Counted from the first letter of the stretch, positions 1 to 10,718 are shown. The stretch is DNA of 64,000 nucleotides from Betaproteobacteria bacterium (GCA_025350245.1 JANXYG010000009.1:62001-126000), one strand, 5' to 3'. Numbers and translations: made by a program. Notes: generated by a model from the letters alone, not told the origin.

Positions 1-1440
1 TTTGCAACCTCCGAGGCCGTGCCCCTGGTCAAGACCGGTGGCCTGGCGGACGTGAGCGGTGCCCTGACTACGGCCCTGCGTGCCGCGGGCGTCGATCTGC
101 GCCTGCTCATGCCCGGTTATGGCCCGGTGATCGAATGGATCGAGGGCCGCGCCGAGACCATCGCCGAATTCGGGTTCTCCCCGTTTCCGCGGGCACGATT
201 GCTGTCCGCTGCGATGCCCTCCGGTACCCCGTTGCTGGTGATCGATTGTCCTGAACTCTATGCCCGGGCCGGCGGCCCCTACCATCAGCCCGGCGGCGAC
301 GACTGGCCGGACAACGATGTCCGGTTCGGGTTGTTGTCGCGGGTTGCCGCCGCACTCGCACGCGCGGATTCACCGCTCGACTGGCGCCCGGACGTGCTCC
401 ACTGCAACGACTGGCAGACCGGTCTCGCGCCGGCCTATCTGGCGCATCAGCCAGGCGCCCATGCACCGGTGCTGCTCACGATCCACAATCTTGCCTACCA
501 AGGCATCTTCCTGCCCGGATCGCTGACGCGGGTCGGGCTGCCTTGGGCGGCGTTCCGGGTCGACGGTGTCGAGTTCTACGGCAAGGTGTCATTCCTGAAA
601 GCGGGTCTGCACTATGCCGATCGCCTGTCGACGGTCAGCCCCACTTATGCCCGCGAGATCCAGCACGAACCGCTCGGTTTCGGCCTGCAGGGGCTGCTGT
701 CGTGGCGGTCGAAACAGCTCACCGGAATTCTCAACGGCATCGACACCGGGATCTGGAACCCCGCCACCGACGAGATGATCCCGCGCCGCTACAAGGCGGC
801 GACCCTGGCGCGCAAAAACGACAACAAGCGTGCCTTGCAGGAGCGCTTCGGTCTGGAGCCCTCGGTATCCACCCCGCTGCTGGGTATGGTCAGCCGCTTC
901 ACCTATCAGAAGGGCCAGGACCTCCTGCTCGCGATCGCCGAGCGTGTGCTCGAGCTGCCGGTCCAGTTGGCGTTGCTCGGTGCCGGCGATCCGCAACTGG
1001 AGAACGCGTTTCGCGATCTCGCCTTGCGGCATCCCGGTCGTGTCGGCGTGCAGGTCGGATTCGATGAATCGCTGTCGCACCTGATCGAGGCGGGCGCCGA
1101 TGCGTTTCTCATGCCGTCCCGCTATGAACCTTCGGGGCTGAACCAGATGTACAGCATGCGCTACGGCACGCCGGTGATCGCCCATGCGACCGGTGGACTG
1201 GTCGACACCATCACCGATCACTCGCCAGCGGCAGTGGCGTCGGGCACGGCGTCCGGCTTCCTGTTCCACGAACCGGCCGCGGAGGCTTTCTATGGCGCGA
1301 TCGGTCGCGCCGTCGAGGTTTTCCACAACCGGCGCGTCTGGCGTCAGATGCAGCGCCGCGGGATGGATAGTGATTTCAGCTGGGATGCGGCGGCGGCCGA
1401 CTATCTGGCGCTGTACCGCGACATGGCGCCGCCCGCCTGA
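1..1440 (+). CDS. glgA: Glycogen synthase, 5'-truncated by the window edge
   Basis: ADP-glucose-dependent starch/glycogen synthase of family GT5, which extends alpha-1,4-glucan chains in the cytoplasm. The reading frame is open from base 1 and begins within the family's N-terminal motif: VPLVKTGGLADVSGAL carries the KTGGL ADP-glucose-binding lysine. Since this motif normally lies near residue 15, only a few codons are missing. The C-terminal Rossmann half holds PSRYEPSGLNQMYSMRYG, the usual donor-site glutamate loop, followed by ATGGLVDT. About 479 residues are present, near full family length. Its functional partner, glycogen phosphorylase, lies at 16.5-19.1 kb on the other strand, so the glycogen genes are not one operon here. 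Confidence 0.96.
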   Translation, partial: FATSEAVPLVKTGGLADVSGALTTALRAAGVDLRLLMPGYGPVIEWIEGRAETIAEFGFSPFPRARLLSAAMPSGTPLLVIDCPELYARAGGPYHQPGGDDWPDNDVRFGLLSRVAAALARADSPLDWRPDVLHCNDWQTGLAPAYLAHQPGAHAPVLLTIHNLAYQGIFLPGSLTRVGLPWAAFRVDGVEFYGKVSFLKAGLHYADRLSTVSPTYAREIQHEPLGFGLQGLLSWRSKQLTGILNGIDTGIWNPATDEMIPRRYKAATLARKNDNKRALQERFGLEPSVSTPLLGMVSRFTYQKGQDLLLAIAERVLELPVQLALLGAGDPQLENAFRDLALRHPGRVGVQVGFDESLSHLIEAGADAFLMPSRYEPSGLNQMYSMRYGTPVIAHATGGLVDTITDHSPAAVASGTASGFLFHEPAAEAFYGAIGRAVEVFHNRRVWRQMQRRGMDSDFSWDAAAADYLALYRDMAPPA

Positions 1441-1486
1441 GCGTGGCAAAATTCGGCACTCGGGTGCCGCTACGGAGGAGACGAAG

Positions 1487-2812
<1,326 letters not shown>

Positions 2813-2824
2813 GGGGAGCCCGCG

Positions 2825-4021
2825 GTGATGCACATCCATCTCGACGCCGTCGGCGGCGTCGCGGGCGACATGTTCATCGCCGCGGTCGCGGATGCTTTCC
2901 CGCGCCTGCGGGAGGGCGTGCTCGACGCCATAAGGGCATCCGGTCTCCCTGCCGATGTCTCGTGCCGATTCGAGGCGCATCAGGACCACGCCCTCACCGG
3001 CAGCCGTTTCGTTGTCGAGGAAGGTGAGCGTCGACCCGGGGAGCAAGAACATCGCGACTTCGCCGATATCCGGCGACAGTTGCTCGCGTCTGCGATCTCG
3101 CCGGGCGTCGCGCGCCACGCCGTCGGCATTTTCACGCTGCTCGCCGAGGTCGAGGGGCAGGTGCACGGGGTCGAACCCGATGCCGTGTCGTTTCACGAGG
3201 TGGGCGCCAGGGATTCCATTGCCGACATCGTCGGCGCGGCGTTCCTGATCGATGCACTGGGCGCGCGATCGTGGAGCATCGGTACGCTCCCGATGGGGTC
3301 AGGTTTCGTGCAAACGGCGCATGGCCGCCTGCCGGTGCCTGCGCCAGCCACCGCGTTGCTATTGAGAGGCTTCGCCATGGCCGATGACGGCACCCCCGGT
3401 GAGCGCATCACGCCAACCGGCGCGGCGATCATCCGTCACCTTCACTGCTCACAGAAGCGCGACCGCACCGTCCGCAAGCTGGTGGGCACCGGATACGGTT
3501 TCGGTACCCGCCGTTTTATCGGCCTTAGCAACACCTTGCGGGTGCTCGCCTTCGAGCCGGTCAGCGGCGAAGTCGATGACCAGGCCGACGACGTGGCCGT
3601 GATTTCGTTCGAGGTCGACGACCAGACCGCCGAGGATCTCGCCATCGGCCTCGATCGCCTTCGTGCCCATCCATCGATCTTCGATGTGCTGCAGATGCCG
3701 GCGTTCGGCAAGAAGGGGCGGATCGGCGCCCACATCCAGGTATTGGCCGATCCGCACGAGCTCGAACTGGTGTTCGATGCCTGCTTCCTCGAAACCGCGA
3801 CCATCGGCTTGCGCTACGACATCGTGAAACGACGGGTGCTGCGACGCGACATGAAGGTGGTGCAGGTCGACAGCCGCGCCGTCCGGGTCAAGGTGGCGCA
3901 GCGCCCGGGCAGCGTCACGGCCAAGGCCGAAAGCGATGACACCGCGCATGCCGCCGGCCACCGTACCCGCACCGCCATGCGGCGCGCGGCCGAAGACGCC
4001 AGCCTCGAAGACGATGCCTGA
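2825..4021 (+). CDS. larC: Nickel-pincer cofactor nickel-insertion protein LarC
   Basis: LarC is the CTP-dependent cyclometallase that inserts nickel into the pyridinium bis-thiocarboxylate mononucleotide made by LarB and LarE. The 398-residue protein starts with the family's HLDAVGGVAGDMF segment, has FHEVGARDSIADIVGAAF near residue 120, and keeps the C-terminal LarC2 region (SFEVDDQTAEDLAIGLDRL onward). In some lactobacilli LarC1 and LarC2 are joined by ribosomal frameshifting; here they form one continuous frame. Two starts are possible, GTG at 2825 or ATG at 2828, both behind AGGGGGAG at 2811-2818. It overlaps larE by a few bases, so the genes are translationally coupled. Confidence 0.9.
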   Translation: MMHIHLDAVGGVAGDMFIAAVADAFPRLREGVLDAIRASGLPADVSCRFEAHQDHALTGSRFVVEEGERRPGEQEHRDFADIRRQLLASAISPGVARHAVGIFTLLAEVEGQVHGVEPDAVSFHEVGARDSIADIVGAAFLIDALGARSWSIGTLPMGSGFVQTAHGRLPVPAPATALLLRGFAMADDGTPGERITPTGAAIIRHLHCSQKRDRTVRKLVGTGYGFGTRRFIGLSNTLRVLAFEPVSGEVDDQADDVAVISFEVDDQTAEDLAIGLDRLRAHPSIFDVLQMPAFGKKGRIGAHIQVLADPHELELVFDACFLETATIGLRYDIVKRRVLRRDMKVVQVDSRAVRVKVAQRPGSVTAKAESDDTAHAAGHRTRTAMRRAAEDASLEDDA

Positions 4022-4847
4022 GCCGCGGATGGATACCCCGGCGTCCCGGTTGGGTGCGGTTGTGACGGCTATGCCCGATGTCGCGATCGCCGTGAGCGGC
4101 GGCGTCGACAGCCTGACCCTTGCCACCTTCGTCCATCGCCTCGGGTCGGTGCGGACAACCATGTTTCACGCGACCTCCGCCGCCGTTCCCCCCGAGGCCA
4201 CTCTGCGCACGCAGATGCTCGCCGACCGCGAAGGCTGGGCGCTTCAGGTCATCGACGCCGGCGAGTTCCTGCAAGCCGAGTATCGGGCCAATCCGGTGAA
4301 CCGCTGCTTCTTCTGCAAGACCAGCCTGTATGGCGCCATTGTCCCGGCCACCGCCGCCCAGGTCGTTTCCGGCACCAATCTCGATGATCTTGGCGAGTAT
4401 CGACCCGGACTCGACGCCGCTCGCCAGCATGGCGTGAGGCATCCGTTCGTGGAGGCCGGCATCGCGAAGGCCGACGTCCGGATGATCGCACGCGCCCTCG
4501 GGCTGGGCGACATCTCCGACCTGCCGTCCGCCCCCTGCCTGTCGAGCCGCATCGAAACCGGCATCGGCATCGATCCGGCGATGCTTGCGGCGGTGCACGC
4601 GGCGGAGAAGCTCGTCGCCGCCACCCTCGAACCCGCCACCGTGCGCTGCCGGGTCCGTGCAGCCGGCGCGGTGATCGAACTCGATCGAGCCGCATTCGAC
4701 GGGCTCGACTCGCAACGACGCGACGATACCGCCGCCGCGGTGTCGCGCCTGTTCCTGGACAAGGGTTTCGACGTCGCGGTGGGTTTCGCGCCCTACCGCG
4801 TCGGCAGCGCCTTCCTGGTGCGTGAATTGAAAGCGACAACCGCGTGA
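4014..4847 (+). CDS. larE: ATP-dependent sacrificial sulfur transferase LarE
   Basis: LarE adenylates the LarB product and donates sulfur to build the two thiocarboxylates of the nickel-pincer nucleotide. The PP-loop ATP-pyrophosphatase motif SGGVDS is at residues 28-33. Cysteines are present in NRCFFCK (98 and 101) and in APCLSSR (175). Cys175 matches the position of Cys176, the sacrificial sulfur donor of the Lactiplantibacillus enzyme, so the single-cysteine donor mechanism seems likely. The start at 4014 overlaps the larC stop by 8 bases; an ATG at 4029 is the alternative. The stop overlaps the larB start (GTGA at 4844-4847). Confidence 0.9.
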   Translation: MPEPRMDTPASRLGAVVTAMPDVAIAVSGGVDSLTLATFVHRLGSVRTTMFHATSAAVPPEATLRTQMLADREGWALQVIDAGEFLQAEYRANPVNRCFFCKTSLYGAIVPATAAQVVSGTNLDDLGEYRPGLDAARQHGVRHPFVEAGIAKADVRMIARALGLGDISDLPSAPCLSSRIETGIGIDPAMLAAVHAAEKLVAATLEPATVRCRVRAAGAVIELDRAAFDGLDSQRRDDTAAAVSRLFLDKGFDVAVGFAPYRVGSAFLVRELKATTA

Positions 4848-5551
4848 GCATCCATGGCGATGTGAAGCTCGACTTCGATCGGCGCGCCCGCATGGGGCTC
4901 GAAGAAGCGATCCTGTGCAGCGGCAAATCGGTCGCGCATCTGGGCGTCATCCTCGACGCGGCGGCCGAGCGCAATGCGCGATTTCTTCTGACCAGGCTCG
5001 CACCCGAGCAACTGACCCGATTGCCGGCAGTGCATCGCGAGCGGCTCGACTACGACGACCTGTCGCGCACCGGCTACTTCGGTCTGCCCGAGCCCTTGCA
5101 AGCGATTACGCGAACCGCCATCGTTGCCGCCGGCACCTCCGATATCAATGTCGTGCGCGAGATCTCGCGCACGCTGGCCTGGTACGGTGAACCGGCGCTG
5201 GAGGTTACAGATGTCGGCGTTGCCGGCATCTGGCGCCTGCTGGAGCGCATCGAGGAAATCCGGCACATGCCGGTGACCATCGTGGTGGCCGGGATGGATG
5301 CCGCTTTGCCCACAGTGGTGGGTGGTCTCGTGTCAGGCGTGGTAATCGGCGTGCCGACATCGGTCGGCTATGGCGTCGCCGCTGGCGGACAAACGGCATT
5401 GCACGCCATGTTGGCGAGCTGCGCCGCGGGCCTGCTCGTCACCAATATCGACAACGGTTTCGGCGCTGCCTGCGCGGCGTTGCGAGTCCTGGGGGTAAAT
5501 AGGGATCCGGCGACCCCACCGCTTTTCTCCAGCCTAAAGACGGCTATATAA
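4844..5551 (+). CDS. larB: Nickel-pincer cofactor biosynthesis carboxylase LarB
   Basis: LarB carboxylates the pyridinium ring of nicotinic acid adenine dinucleotide and hydrolyses its phosphoanhydride, the first step of the Ni-pincer cofactor. The 235-residue protein has the PurE-like core: GTSDINVVREI near residue 97, TDVGVAGIWRL near 122, and ASCAAG with Cys193, which corresponds to the cysteine reported to form an adduct with the substrate. The GTG start overlaps the larE stop by four bases. It is the last gene of the larA-C-E-B operon. I see no convincing terminator in the short AT-richer gap before the next gene. Confidence 0.9.
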   Translation: MSIHGDVKLDFDRRARMGLEEAILCSGKSVAHLGVILDAAAERNARFLLTRLAPEQLTRLPAVHRERLDYDDLSRTGYFGLPEPLQAITRTAIVAAGTSDINVVREISRTLAWYGEPALEVTDVGVAGIWRLLERIEEIRHMPVTIVVAGMDAALPTVVGGLVSGVVIGVPTSVGYGVAAGGQTALHAMLASCAAGLLVTNIDNGFGAACAALRVLGVNRDPATPPLFSSLKTAI

Positions 5552-5619
5552 AGATCCGGCTTTCAAGCTTCGCAGCGCGGTTCCACCGAGTCTTCAATTT
5601 CACCTGGCAATGCGGGTTC

Positions 5620-6282
5620 ATGTCAGATACGCGTGTTTGGTACGAAGACTTGCTGGCCGCCGCCAGCGGAAAACGCTATGCCACGGTGCTGGCAGATCCT
5701 CCCTGGCAGTTTCAGAACCGGACCGGGAAGATGGCGCCGGAGCATCGGCGACTGGCGCGCTATTCGACACTTTCCCACGCGGATATCAAGGCGCTGCCCC
5801 TCACCCAGCTTTGTCTGGCCACCGCGCATCTTTATCTTTGGGTCCCCAACGCCTTGCTGCCAGAAGGCCTCGAGGTGATGCGGTCCTGGGGGTTCCAGTA
5901 CAAGAGCAACATCGTGTGGCACAAGATCAGAAAGGATGGCGGGCCGGACGGTCGTGGCGTCGGCTTCTACTTTCGTAACGTGACCGAGATTCTGCTGTTC
6001 GGCGTTCGCGGCAAGGATGCGAGAACGCTGGCGCCCGGACGCCGGCAGGTCAACATCATCAAGAGCATGAAGCGGGAACATTCCCGAAAACCGGACGAGG
6101 CCTACGACGTCATCGAGGCTTGCAGTCCCGGTCCCCGCCTTGAGTTGTTCGCACGCGGAAGGCGGGTTGGCTGGGACGTTTGGGGCAATCAGGCCGACGA
6201 TTACTTTCCGTCCTGGCCCACCTATCGAAATCACTCGCGCGCCGAACACGATCAAAGCGAGTTGTTGTTGGCCCCCGATTGA
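5620..6282 (+). CDS. MT-A70 family adenine-N6 methyltransferase, solitary
   Basis: S-adenosylmethionine-dependent DNA (or possibly RNA) adenine methyltransferase of the MT-A70 family, 220 residues. The catalytic DPPW is at residues 26-29, preceded by YATVLADPPW. Further family features are SNIVWHKIRKDG, the YFRNVTEILLFGVRGK segment and a C-terminal LELFARGRRVGWDVWGNQ. No restriction endonuclease or specificity subunit is adjacent, so it looks like an orphan methylase. Such genes are often phage- or island-borne, and the 68-base gap before it is more AT-rich than its surroundings. The specificity cannot be read from the sequence. Upstream are the lar genes on the same strand; the next gene is convergent. 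Confidence 0.85.
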   Translation: MSDTRVWYEDLLAAASGKRYATVLADPPWQFQNRTGKMAPEHRRLARYSTLSHADIKALPLTQLCLATAHLYLWVPNALLPEGLEVMRSWGFQYKSNIVWHKIRKDGGPDGRGVGFYFRNVTEILLFGVRGKDARTLAPGRRQVNIIKSMKREHSRKPDEAYDVIEACSPGPRLELFARGRRVGWDVWGNQADDYFPSWPTYRNHSRAEHDQSELLLAPD

Positions 6283-6350
6283 GCTACGGGCACTTTCGGT
6301 GCCCGAGCTGCCGGATTTGAAATCCCGCCTTCCCCAGGCTTGCGCGATTG

Positions 6351-7127
6351 TCAGAGCAGGGCGTCGTCGCCGATCGTCTGGAGCGGTGAGTGATCGCGGT
6401 TGCAGAACCATTCAGCCCGCTCCAGTCGGGTGGTCGGGTTGTCGCACGAGGCCACGTTGAGATAGGCGATGGTGCGCGCCAATGGCGTGATGTTGCCGAC
6501 CGATCCGTGCACCAGATTGCAATGCATGAACAGCACCGTGCCTGCCGGTCCGGTCACCGCTTCCACCCCACCCTCCCGCGTCAGCTCCTCGATCAGCGGG
6601 CGCGGCAGGTCCATCACCGTGTAGCCGGTCTGGTCGTGGTCGCGCGCAGTGTCGTCGATGTGGCCGAGTTTCTGCGAACCGGGAATGACCATCAGCGGGC
6701 CATTGGCGGCCGTCATGTCGTTCAGGAATACGCCGATCATCAGCGCCCGCGGCGACAACATGCCGTCTTCGAAGCGCCAGGTTGCGTAATCCTGGTGCCA
6801 CCACCAGCCCTGGCCGTCGAAGGCTGCCTTGGGGTTGATGCGAAGCTGGTGGAGGTAGATGTCGCCGCCGAGTAACTGACGGGCGGGCCCGATCCAGCGC
6901 GGATGCCGCGACAGGCGCTGCCAGGTGTCGTGGAATCGGTCTGCGCCGTAGACCAGCCGCACCGCATCGTTGGTACGCTCGCGCACGATCTCCGGCCGGT
7001 CCGTCATGGCCTTGATCTCGTCCAGGCCCCGGCGAAGCTGTTCGATCTCGGCATGCGCGAACAGCGCCGGGACGGTGAGATAGCCATCCTTCTCGAAGCT
7101 CGCGAGCTGTGAAGTGGTGAGACTCAT
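6351..7127 (-). CDS. Phytanoyl-CoA dioxygenase family protein, EctD-like
   Basis: Fe(II)/2-oxoglutarate-dependent dioxygenase, 258 residues. The iron triad is visible as His111-x-Asp113 (in WWWHQDYATW) and His207 (in NLVHGSV), with Arg218 placed to bind 2-oxoglutarate. The stretch WHQDYATWRFEDGM followed by NGPLMVIPGSQ resembles the ectoine hydroxylase signature (FxWHSDFETWHxEDGM), but no ectABC genes are in the window, so ectoine is not a supported substrate. It lies 89 bases downstream of livF on the same strand. Co-transcription with the transporter suggests it may hydroxylate the imported compound; that is inference. Confidence 0.82.
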   Translation of the reverse strand: MSLTTSQLASFEKDGYLTVPALFAHAEIEQLRRGLDEIKAMTDRPEIVRERTNDAVRLVYGADRFHDTWQRLSRHPRWIGPARQLLGGDIYLHQLRINPKAAFDGQGWWWHQDYATWRFEDGMLSPRALMIGVFLNDMTAANGPLMVIPGSQKLGHIDDTARDHDQTGYTVMDLPRPLIEELTREGGVEAVTGPAGTVLFMHCNLVHGSVGNITPLARTIAYLNVASCDNPTTRLERAEWFCNRDHSPLQTIGDDALL

Positions 7128-7216
7128 GCTTCGACTGTCCTGCGGTAGACGGCCTGAAGACCATTCAGGCGACGATCATCGGGTGTCGCCGTGCCCAGGC
7201 CGCGCGTCATCGCCGC

Positions 7217-7942
7217 TCAGCCGTGGTGGCCGCCGAGATAGGCGGCGCGAACCTCTTCGTTGTCGAGCAGGTCCTGCGGCGTGCCCTCGACGGTGAGGCT
7301 GCCGGTCTCGAGCACATAGCCGCGATCGGCCACCGACAGCGCCATGTTGGCGTTCTGCTCAACTAGCAGGATCGTGGTGCCGAGCGAGCGAATCTCGCGG
7401 ATGGTGCCGAACAGGTTCTGCACGATGAGCGGCGCCAGCCCGAGCGAAGGTTCGTCGAGCAGCAGCAGCTTGGGTCTGGCCATCAGGCCGCGCGCCACTG
7501 CCAGCATCTGTTGCTGACCGCCGGAGAGCGTCCAGCCGAGCGCATTCTCGAATTTCTTGATCTCGGGGAAGATGGCGAACATCTGCTCCACCTCGTCGGC
7601 CATCTGCGCGCGCGGCAGCCGACCTCGGGTCGAGGTGCCGAGCATGATGTTCTCGCGCACGGTCAGCCCGGGAAAGATGCGGCGTCCCTCCGGCACATGG
7701 CTGATGCCCAGCTTCGCGATGGCTTCGGGGCCCAAGCGATGAATCGGCCGGCCTTCGAACCACACTTCGCCCTGCGCCGGCTGCACCAGGCCTGATATCG
7801 TCTTGAGCGTGGTGCTCTTGCCGGCACCGTTGGCCCCGAGCAAGGTCACCAGCTCGCCCTGGTTCACGTGCAGGCTCAGGCCCTTCAGCGCCTGCACGTT
7901 GCCGTAGTAGCTGGCCACCCCCTTGAGTTCGAGCAGTGCCAT
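7217..7942 (-). CDS. livF: Branched-chain amino acid-type ABC transporter ATPase LivF
   Basis: Second nucleotide-binding subunit of a HAAT-family importer, 241 residues. Walker A is GANGAGKS at residues 36-43, the ABC signature is LSGGQQQ near 140, and Walker B is LLLLDEPSLGL near 160. Its ATG (7942-7940) overlaps the livMG stop by one base (TGATG), which indicates translational coupling. Together with livK, livH and livMG it makes a complete transporter. The substrate may be a branched-chain amino acid, another amino acid, urea or an aromatic acid; the sequence does not decide. Confidence 0.92.
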   Translation of the reverse strand: MALLELKGVASYYGNVQALKGLSLHVNQGELVTLLGANGAGKSTTLKTISGLVQPAQGEVWFEGRPIHRLGPEAIAKLGISHVPEGRRIFPGLTVRENIMLGTSTRGRLPRAQMADEVEQMFAIFPEIKKFENALGWTLSGGQQQMLAVARGLMARPKLLLLDEPSLGLAPLIVQNLFGTIREIRSLGTTILLVEQNANMALSVADRGYVLETGSLTVEGTPQDLLDNEEVRAAYLGGHHG

Positions 7943-9837
7943 CAGTTCACCTTGCCGGCCGTGCCCAGATAGGCGGCGATCACGTCGGGGTTGCGCAGCA
8001 CTTCGGCGGGCGTGCCTTCGGCGATCTTGCGACCGAAGTTCAGCACCGTGATGCGGTCGGAGATCTTCTCGACCAGCCCCATGTCGTGATCGATGAGGAA
8101 GATGGTGAGGCCGTGTCCGCGCAACCGTTTCAGCAGTTCGACGAACGCCATTTTCTCGGTCTGGTTGAGCCCGGCCGCGGGTTCGTCGAGCAACAGCAGT
8201 TTGGGATTGCCGGCCAGGACACGGGCGATTTCGACCAGTCGTTGATGGCCATACGGCAGGTTGCGCACGATCACGTGGGCGCGATCGGCCAGGCCGACGA
8301 ACTGAAGAGCCGACATGGCGCGCTCACGCAGTGCCCCCTCGCCAGGGGCGATCGGGTTGTTCGATCGCTGGGCCCCGATCATCACGTTTTCCAGTGCCGA
8401 CAATGCCGCGAACAAGCGGATGTTCTGGAAGGTGCGCCCGATGCCGCGGCTGGCCCGCTGATGCGGTCGCAATCGTGAGACATCCTCGCCCTCGAAGATC
8501 ACCTTGCCACCGGTGGGTTCGTAGATGCCGCTCATCACATTGAGCGATGTCGTCTTGCCGGAACCATTGGGGCCGATCAGCGCGTGCACGGTGCCGCGCT
8601 CAACATCGATCCCGATGCCGTCGACCGCCTTGAGGCCGCCGAAGTGCTTCTGCAGGTTGTCCACGCGCAGTAGCGGTCCGTCGTGACTGCCTGCCGATTC
8701 GAGTGTCAGCGCGGGGATGCCGGTCGTATCGGTGGTGGTCTGTTCGGCGAACAGGCGGGTGCGGATCGTCTTCACCAGCCCCCAGATGCCTTCCGACAGG
8801 AAAATGATGATCAAGATGACGCCGAGCCCGTAGACGGCAAGGTACACATCCTTGATGAACCGCAGCGACTCTGGCAGGAGCTTGAGCCACTCCGGCAGTT
8901 GAACGATCAGCACGGTGCCGATCACACCGCCGAACGGCGATTGGGCACCGCCCAGCAGCGTCGCGGTCAGGAACTCGATCGAGCGCGCAAAGTTGAAATT
9001 GTCGGGACTGATGTAGGCGAACCCGCCGGCGTACAGGCCGCCGCCGATGGCGCCCAGTAGCGCCGAGAGCGAGAAGGCCGTGACCTTGGTGCGCAAGGTA
9101 TGCACACCCACCACCTCGGCCGCCAGCTGGTTCTCGCGCACGGCGCGCATGGCACGGCCGAGGCGGGTGTCGGGCAGCTTCCATACCGCGAACACCAGCA
9201 CATACAGCACCACCGAGCAGAACAGCAGGTAGGCCTTGTCGTCAGCCAGCGAAATACCGAACAGCGAGGGCCGCGTAATGCCGGCGATGCCGTCCGGACC
9301 GTGCGTCACGTCGACCCAGTTCACCAGGACGAGGTCGAAGATCTGCTGGAAACTGATGGTGATCATCGCCAGGTAGTGGCCGCCGAGGCGGATGGTGGTC
9401 AGCCCGAGAGCCAGCCCCGCCGCGGTCGCCCCCGCAACGCCCAGCGCCAGGGAAATCCAGAAGTTCAGGCCTCCGGACAACATGCCCAGCGCCACCCCAT
9501 AGGCGCCGATGCCGAAGAACGCCGCCTGCGCCAGGTTGATCTGACCGGTGTAGCCGAGCACCACCACCATGCCGAGCACCGCGATGGCATAGGTCACCGC
9601 CTGCATGAACATCAGTACGACGTAGTTGCTGACCGTCATCTGGTACGGGATCAGCGGGATCGCGATGGCGATGGCCAGGAGCACCACCAAGGCCGGTATC
9701 GAGATCCGACCGGCTTGCGAATTGCGGCTCGGCCGCGGCGGTAGAAACGAGCCGGCTGGCCGCGGCGCTGCCATATCCGGGAGAACGGCGCCCGTGCCGA
9801 CGTGCGGCAGGCGGAAAGGCATCATGCCGAAACTCAC
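7942..9837 (-). CDS. Fused ABC permease/ATPase LivM-LivG
   Basis: One 631-residue polypeptide combines the LivM permease (hydrophobic segments across about residues 48-350) with the LivG ATPase (about 388-631). Walker A is GPNGSGKT at 422-429, the signature is LPYGHQ at 527-532, and Walker B is LLLLDEP at 547-553. This fusion is common in betaproteobacteria and is not a frameshift artefact. The GTG start at 9837 overlaps the livH stop by four bases; ATGs a few codons in (residues 5 and 6) are alternatives. The polypeptide supplies one membrane subunit and one ATPase of the livKHMGF importer. Confidence 0.93.
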   Translation of the reverse strand: MSFGMMPFRLPHVGTGAVLPDMAAPRPAGSFLPPRPSRNSQAGRISIPALVVLLAIAIAIPLIPYQMTVSNYVVLMFMQAVTYAIAVLGMVVVLGYTGQINLAQAAFFGIGAYGVALGMLSGGLNFWISLALGVAGATAAGLALGLTTIRLGGHYLAMITISFQQIFDLVLVNWVDVTHGPDGIAGITRPSLFGISLADDKAYLLFCSVVLYVLVFAVWKLPDTRLGRAMRAVRENQLAAEVVGVHTLRTKVTAFSLSALLGAIGGGLYAGGFAYISPDNFNFARSIEFLTATLLGGAQSPFGGVIGTVLIVQLPEWLKLLPESLRFIKDVYLAVYGLGVILIIIFLSEGIWGLVKTIRTRLFAEQTTTDTTGIPALTLESAGSHDGPLLRVDNLQKHFGGLKAVDGIGIDVERGTVHALIGPNGSGKTTSLNVMSGIYEPTGGKVIFEGEDVSRLRPHQRASRGIGRTFQNIRLFAALSALENVMIGAQRSNNPIAPGEGALRERAMSALQFVGLADRAHVIVRNLPYGHQRLVEIARVLAGNPKLLLLDEPAAGLNQTEKMAFVELLKRLRGHGLTIFLIDHDMGLVEKISDRITVLNFGRKIAEGTPAEVLRNPDVIAAYLGTAGKVN

Positions 9838-10718
9838 GCTTTTTCCGAGACCTTCTCGCCGAAAATGCCCGACGGCCGGAACAGCAGGAAGATGAACAGG
9901 GCAAGAAACGCGTAGGCGTCCTTGTAGGGCACCGAGATGTGATACGCCGCCATGCTTTCGATCACCCCGAGCAGCAATCCGCCGACGATGGCGCCGGTTA
10001 CGTCACCGAAGCCGCCGATGATGGTGGCCGCGAAAGCCTTGAGCGCGATGATCGAGCCCATACCGATCGACACAAACAGGATCGGACCGACCAGGACCCC
10101 GGCGATGCCGCCGAGCACCGCGCTGTAGATGAACGTGATCGAGATCATCAGCGCCACCGGGATGCCGAGCAGGCGTGCCATGTCCTTGTCCTGAGAAGTT
10201 GCCTGCAACTTCTTGCCCAGCAGGGTGTGCTCGAAGAACAGATACGTGAACAGCACCAGCGCCAGCGTGACGGCGAGAATCACCAGGTACTGGCTGTCGA
10301 GAAAAACGCCGCCGATGTTCACGCCGTCGGCAGCCAGCACCTTCTCGAGCGGCCGGGGTTGCGGGCCGAACACCGCCAACACGGTGTTTTGCAGGAAGAT
10401 CGATGCGCCCAGCGTGCTGATCACGACCGGCAGGAAGGAGCGATGGCGCAAGGGGTAGTAGACGCCGTAATTGAAGATGACCCCGAACACCGCCATGGCG
10501 GCGAGCGCGCCGACGAAGGACACCCAATAAGGCCAGCCCAGGCCGGTGAAGAACAGCACCATCGAGTAGGCGCCGAGCATGGCGAAATCGCCCTGCGCGA
10601 AGTTGACGACGTTGGTCGCGCGGATGATGAGCACGAAGCCCAGGGCGACGAGCGAATAGATGCTGCCGAGGGCCAGCCCCTGGAACAGAACCTGAAGATT
10701 GTCGAACAGGACTTGCAA
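9834..10718 (-). CDS. livH: Branched-chain amino acid-type ABC transporter permease LivH
   Basis: Inner-membrane permease subunit, 294 residues, almost entirely hydrophobic. It has the family's N-terminal GLALGSIYSLVALGFVLIIR and NVVNFAQGDFAMLGAY, and the C-terminal AFAATIIGGFGDVTGAIVGG loop that contacts the ATPase. It lies 83 bases downstream of livK and overlaps livMG by four bases. Function follows from family and context: with the periplasmic binding protein it passes substrate across the inner membrane. Confidence 0.93.
   Translation of the reverse strand: MQVLFDNLQVLFQGLALGSIYSLVALGFVLIIRATNVVNFAQGDFAMLGAYSMVLFFTGLGWPYWVSFVGALAAMAVFGVIFNYGVYYPLRHRSFLPVVISTLGASIFLQNTVLAVFGPQPRPLEKVLAADGVNIGGVFLDSQYLVILAVTLALVLFTYLFFEHTLLGKKLQATSQDKDMARLLGIPVALMISITFIYSAVLGGIAGVLVGPILFVSIGMGSIIALKAFAATIIGGFGDVTGAIVGGLLLGVIESMAAYHISVPYKDAYAFLALFIFLLFRPSGIFGEKVSEKA

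Noticed and set aside
6351-7127. Naming the dioxygenase as ectoine hydroxylase EctD
   Set aside because: Similarity to the EctD signature is partial (WHQDYATW for WHSDFETW) and no ectoine biosynthesis genes are in view.
7942-9837. LivM-LivG fusion as a novel architecture
   Set aside because: Permease-ATPase fusions of this type are common in betaproteobacterial liv operons.
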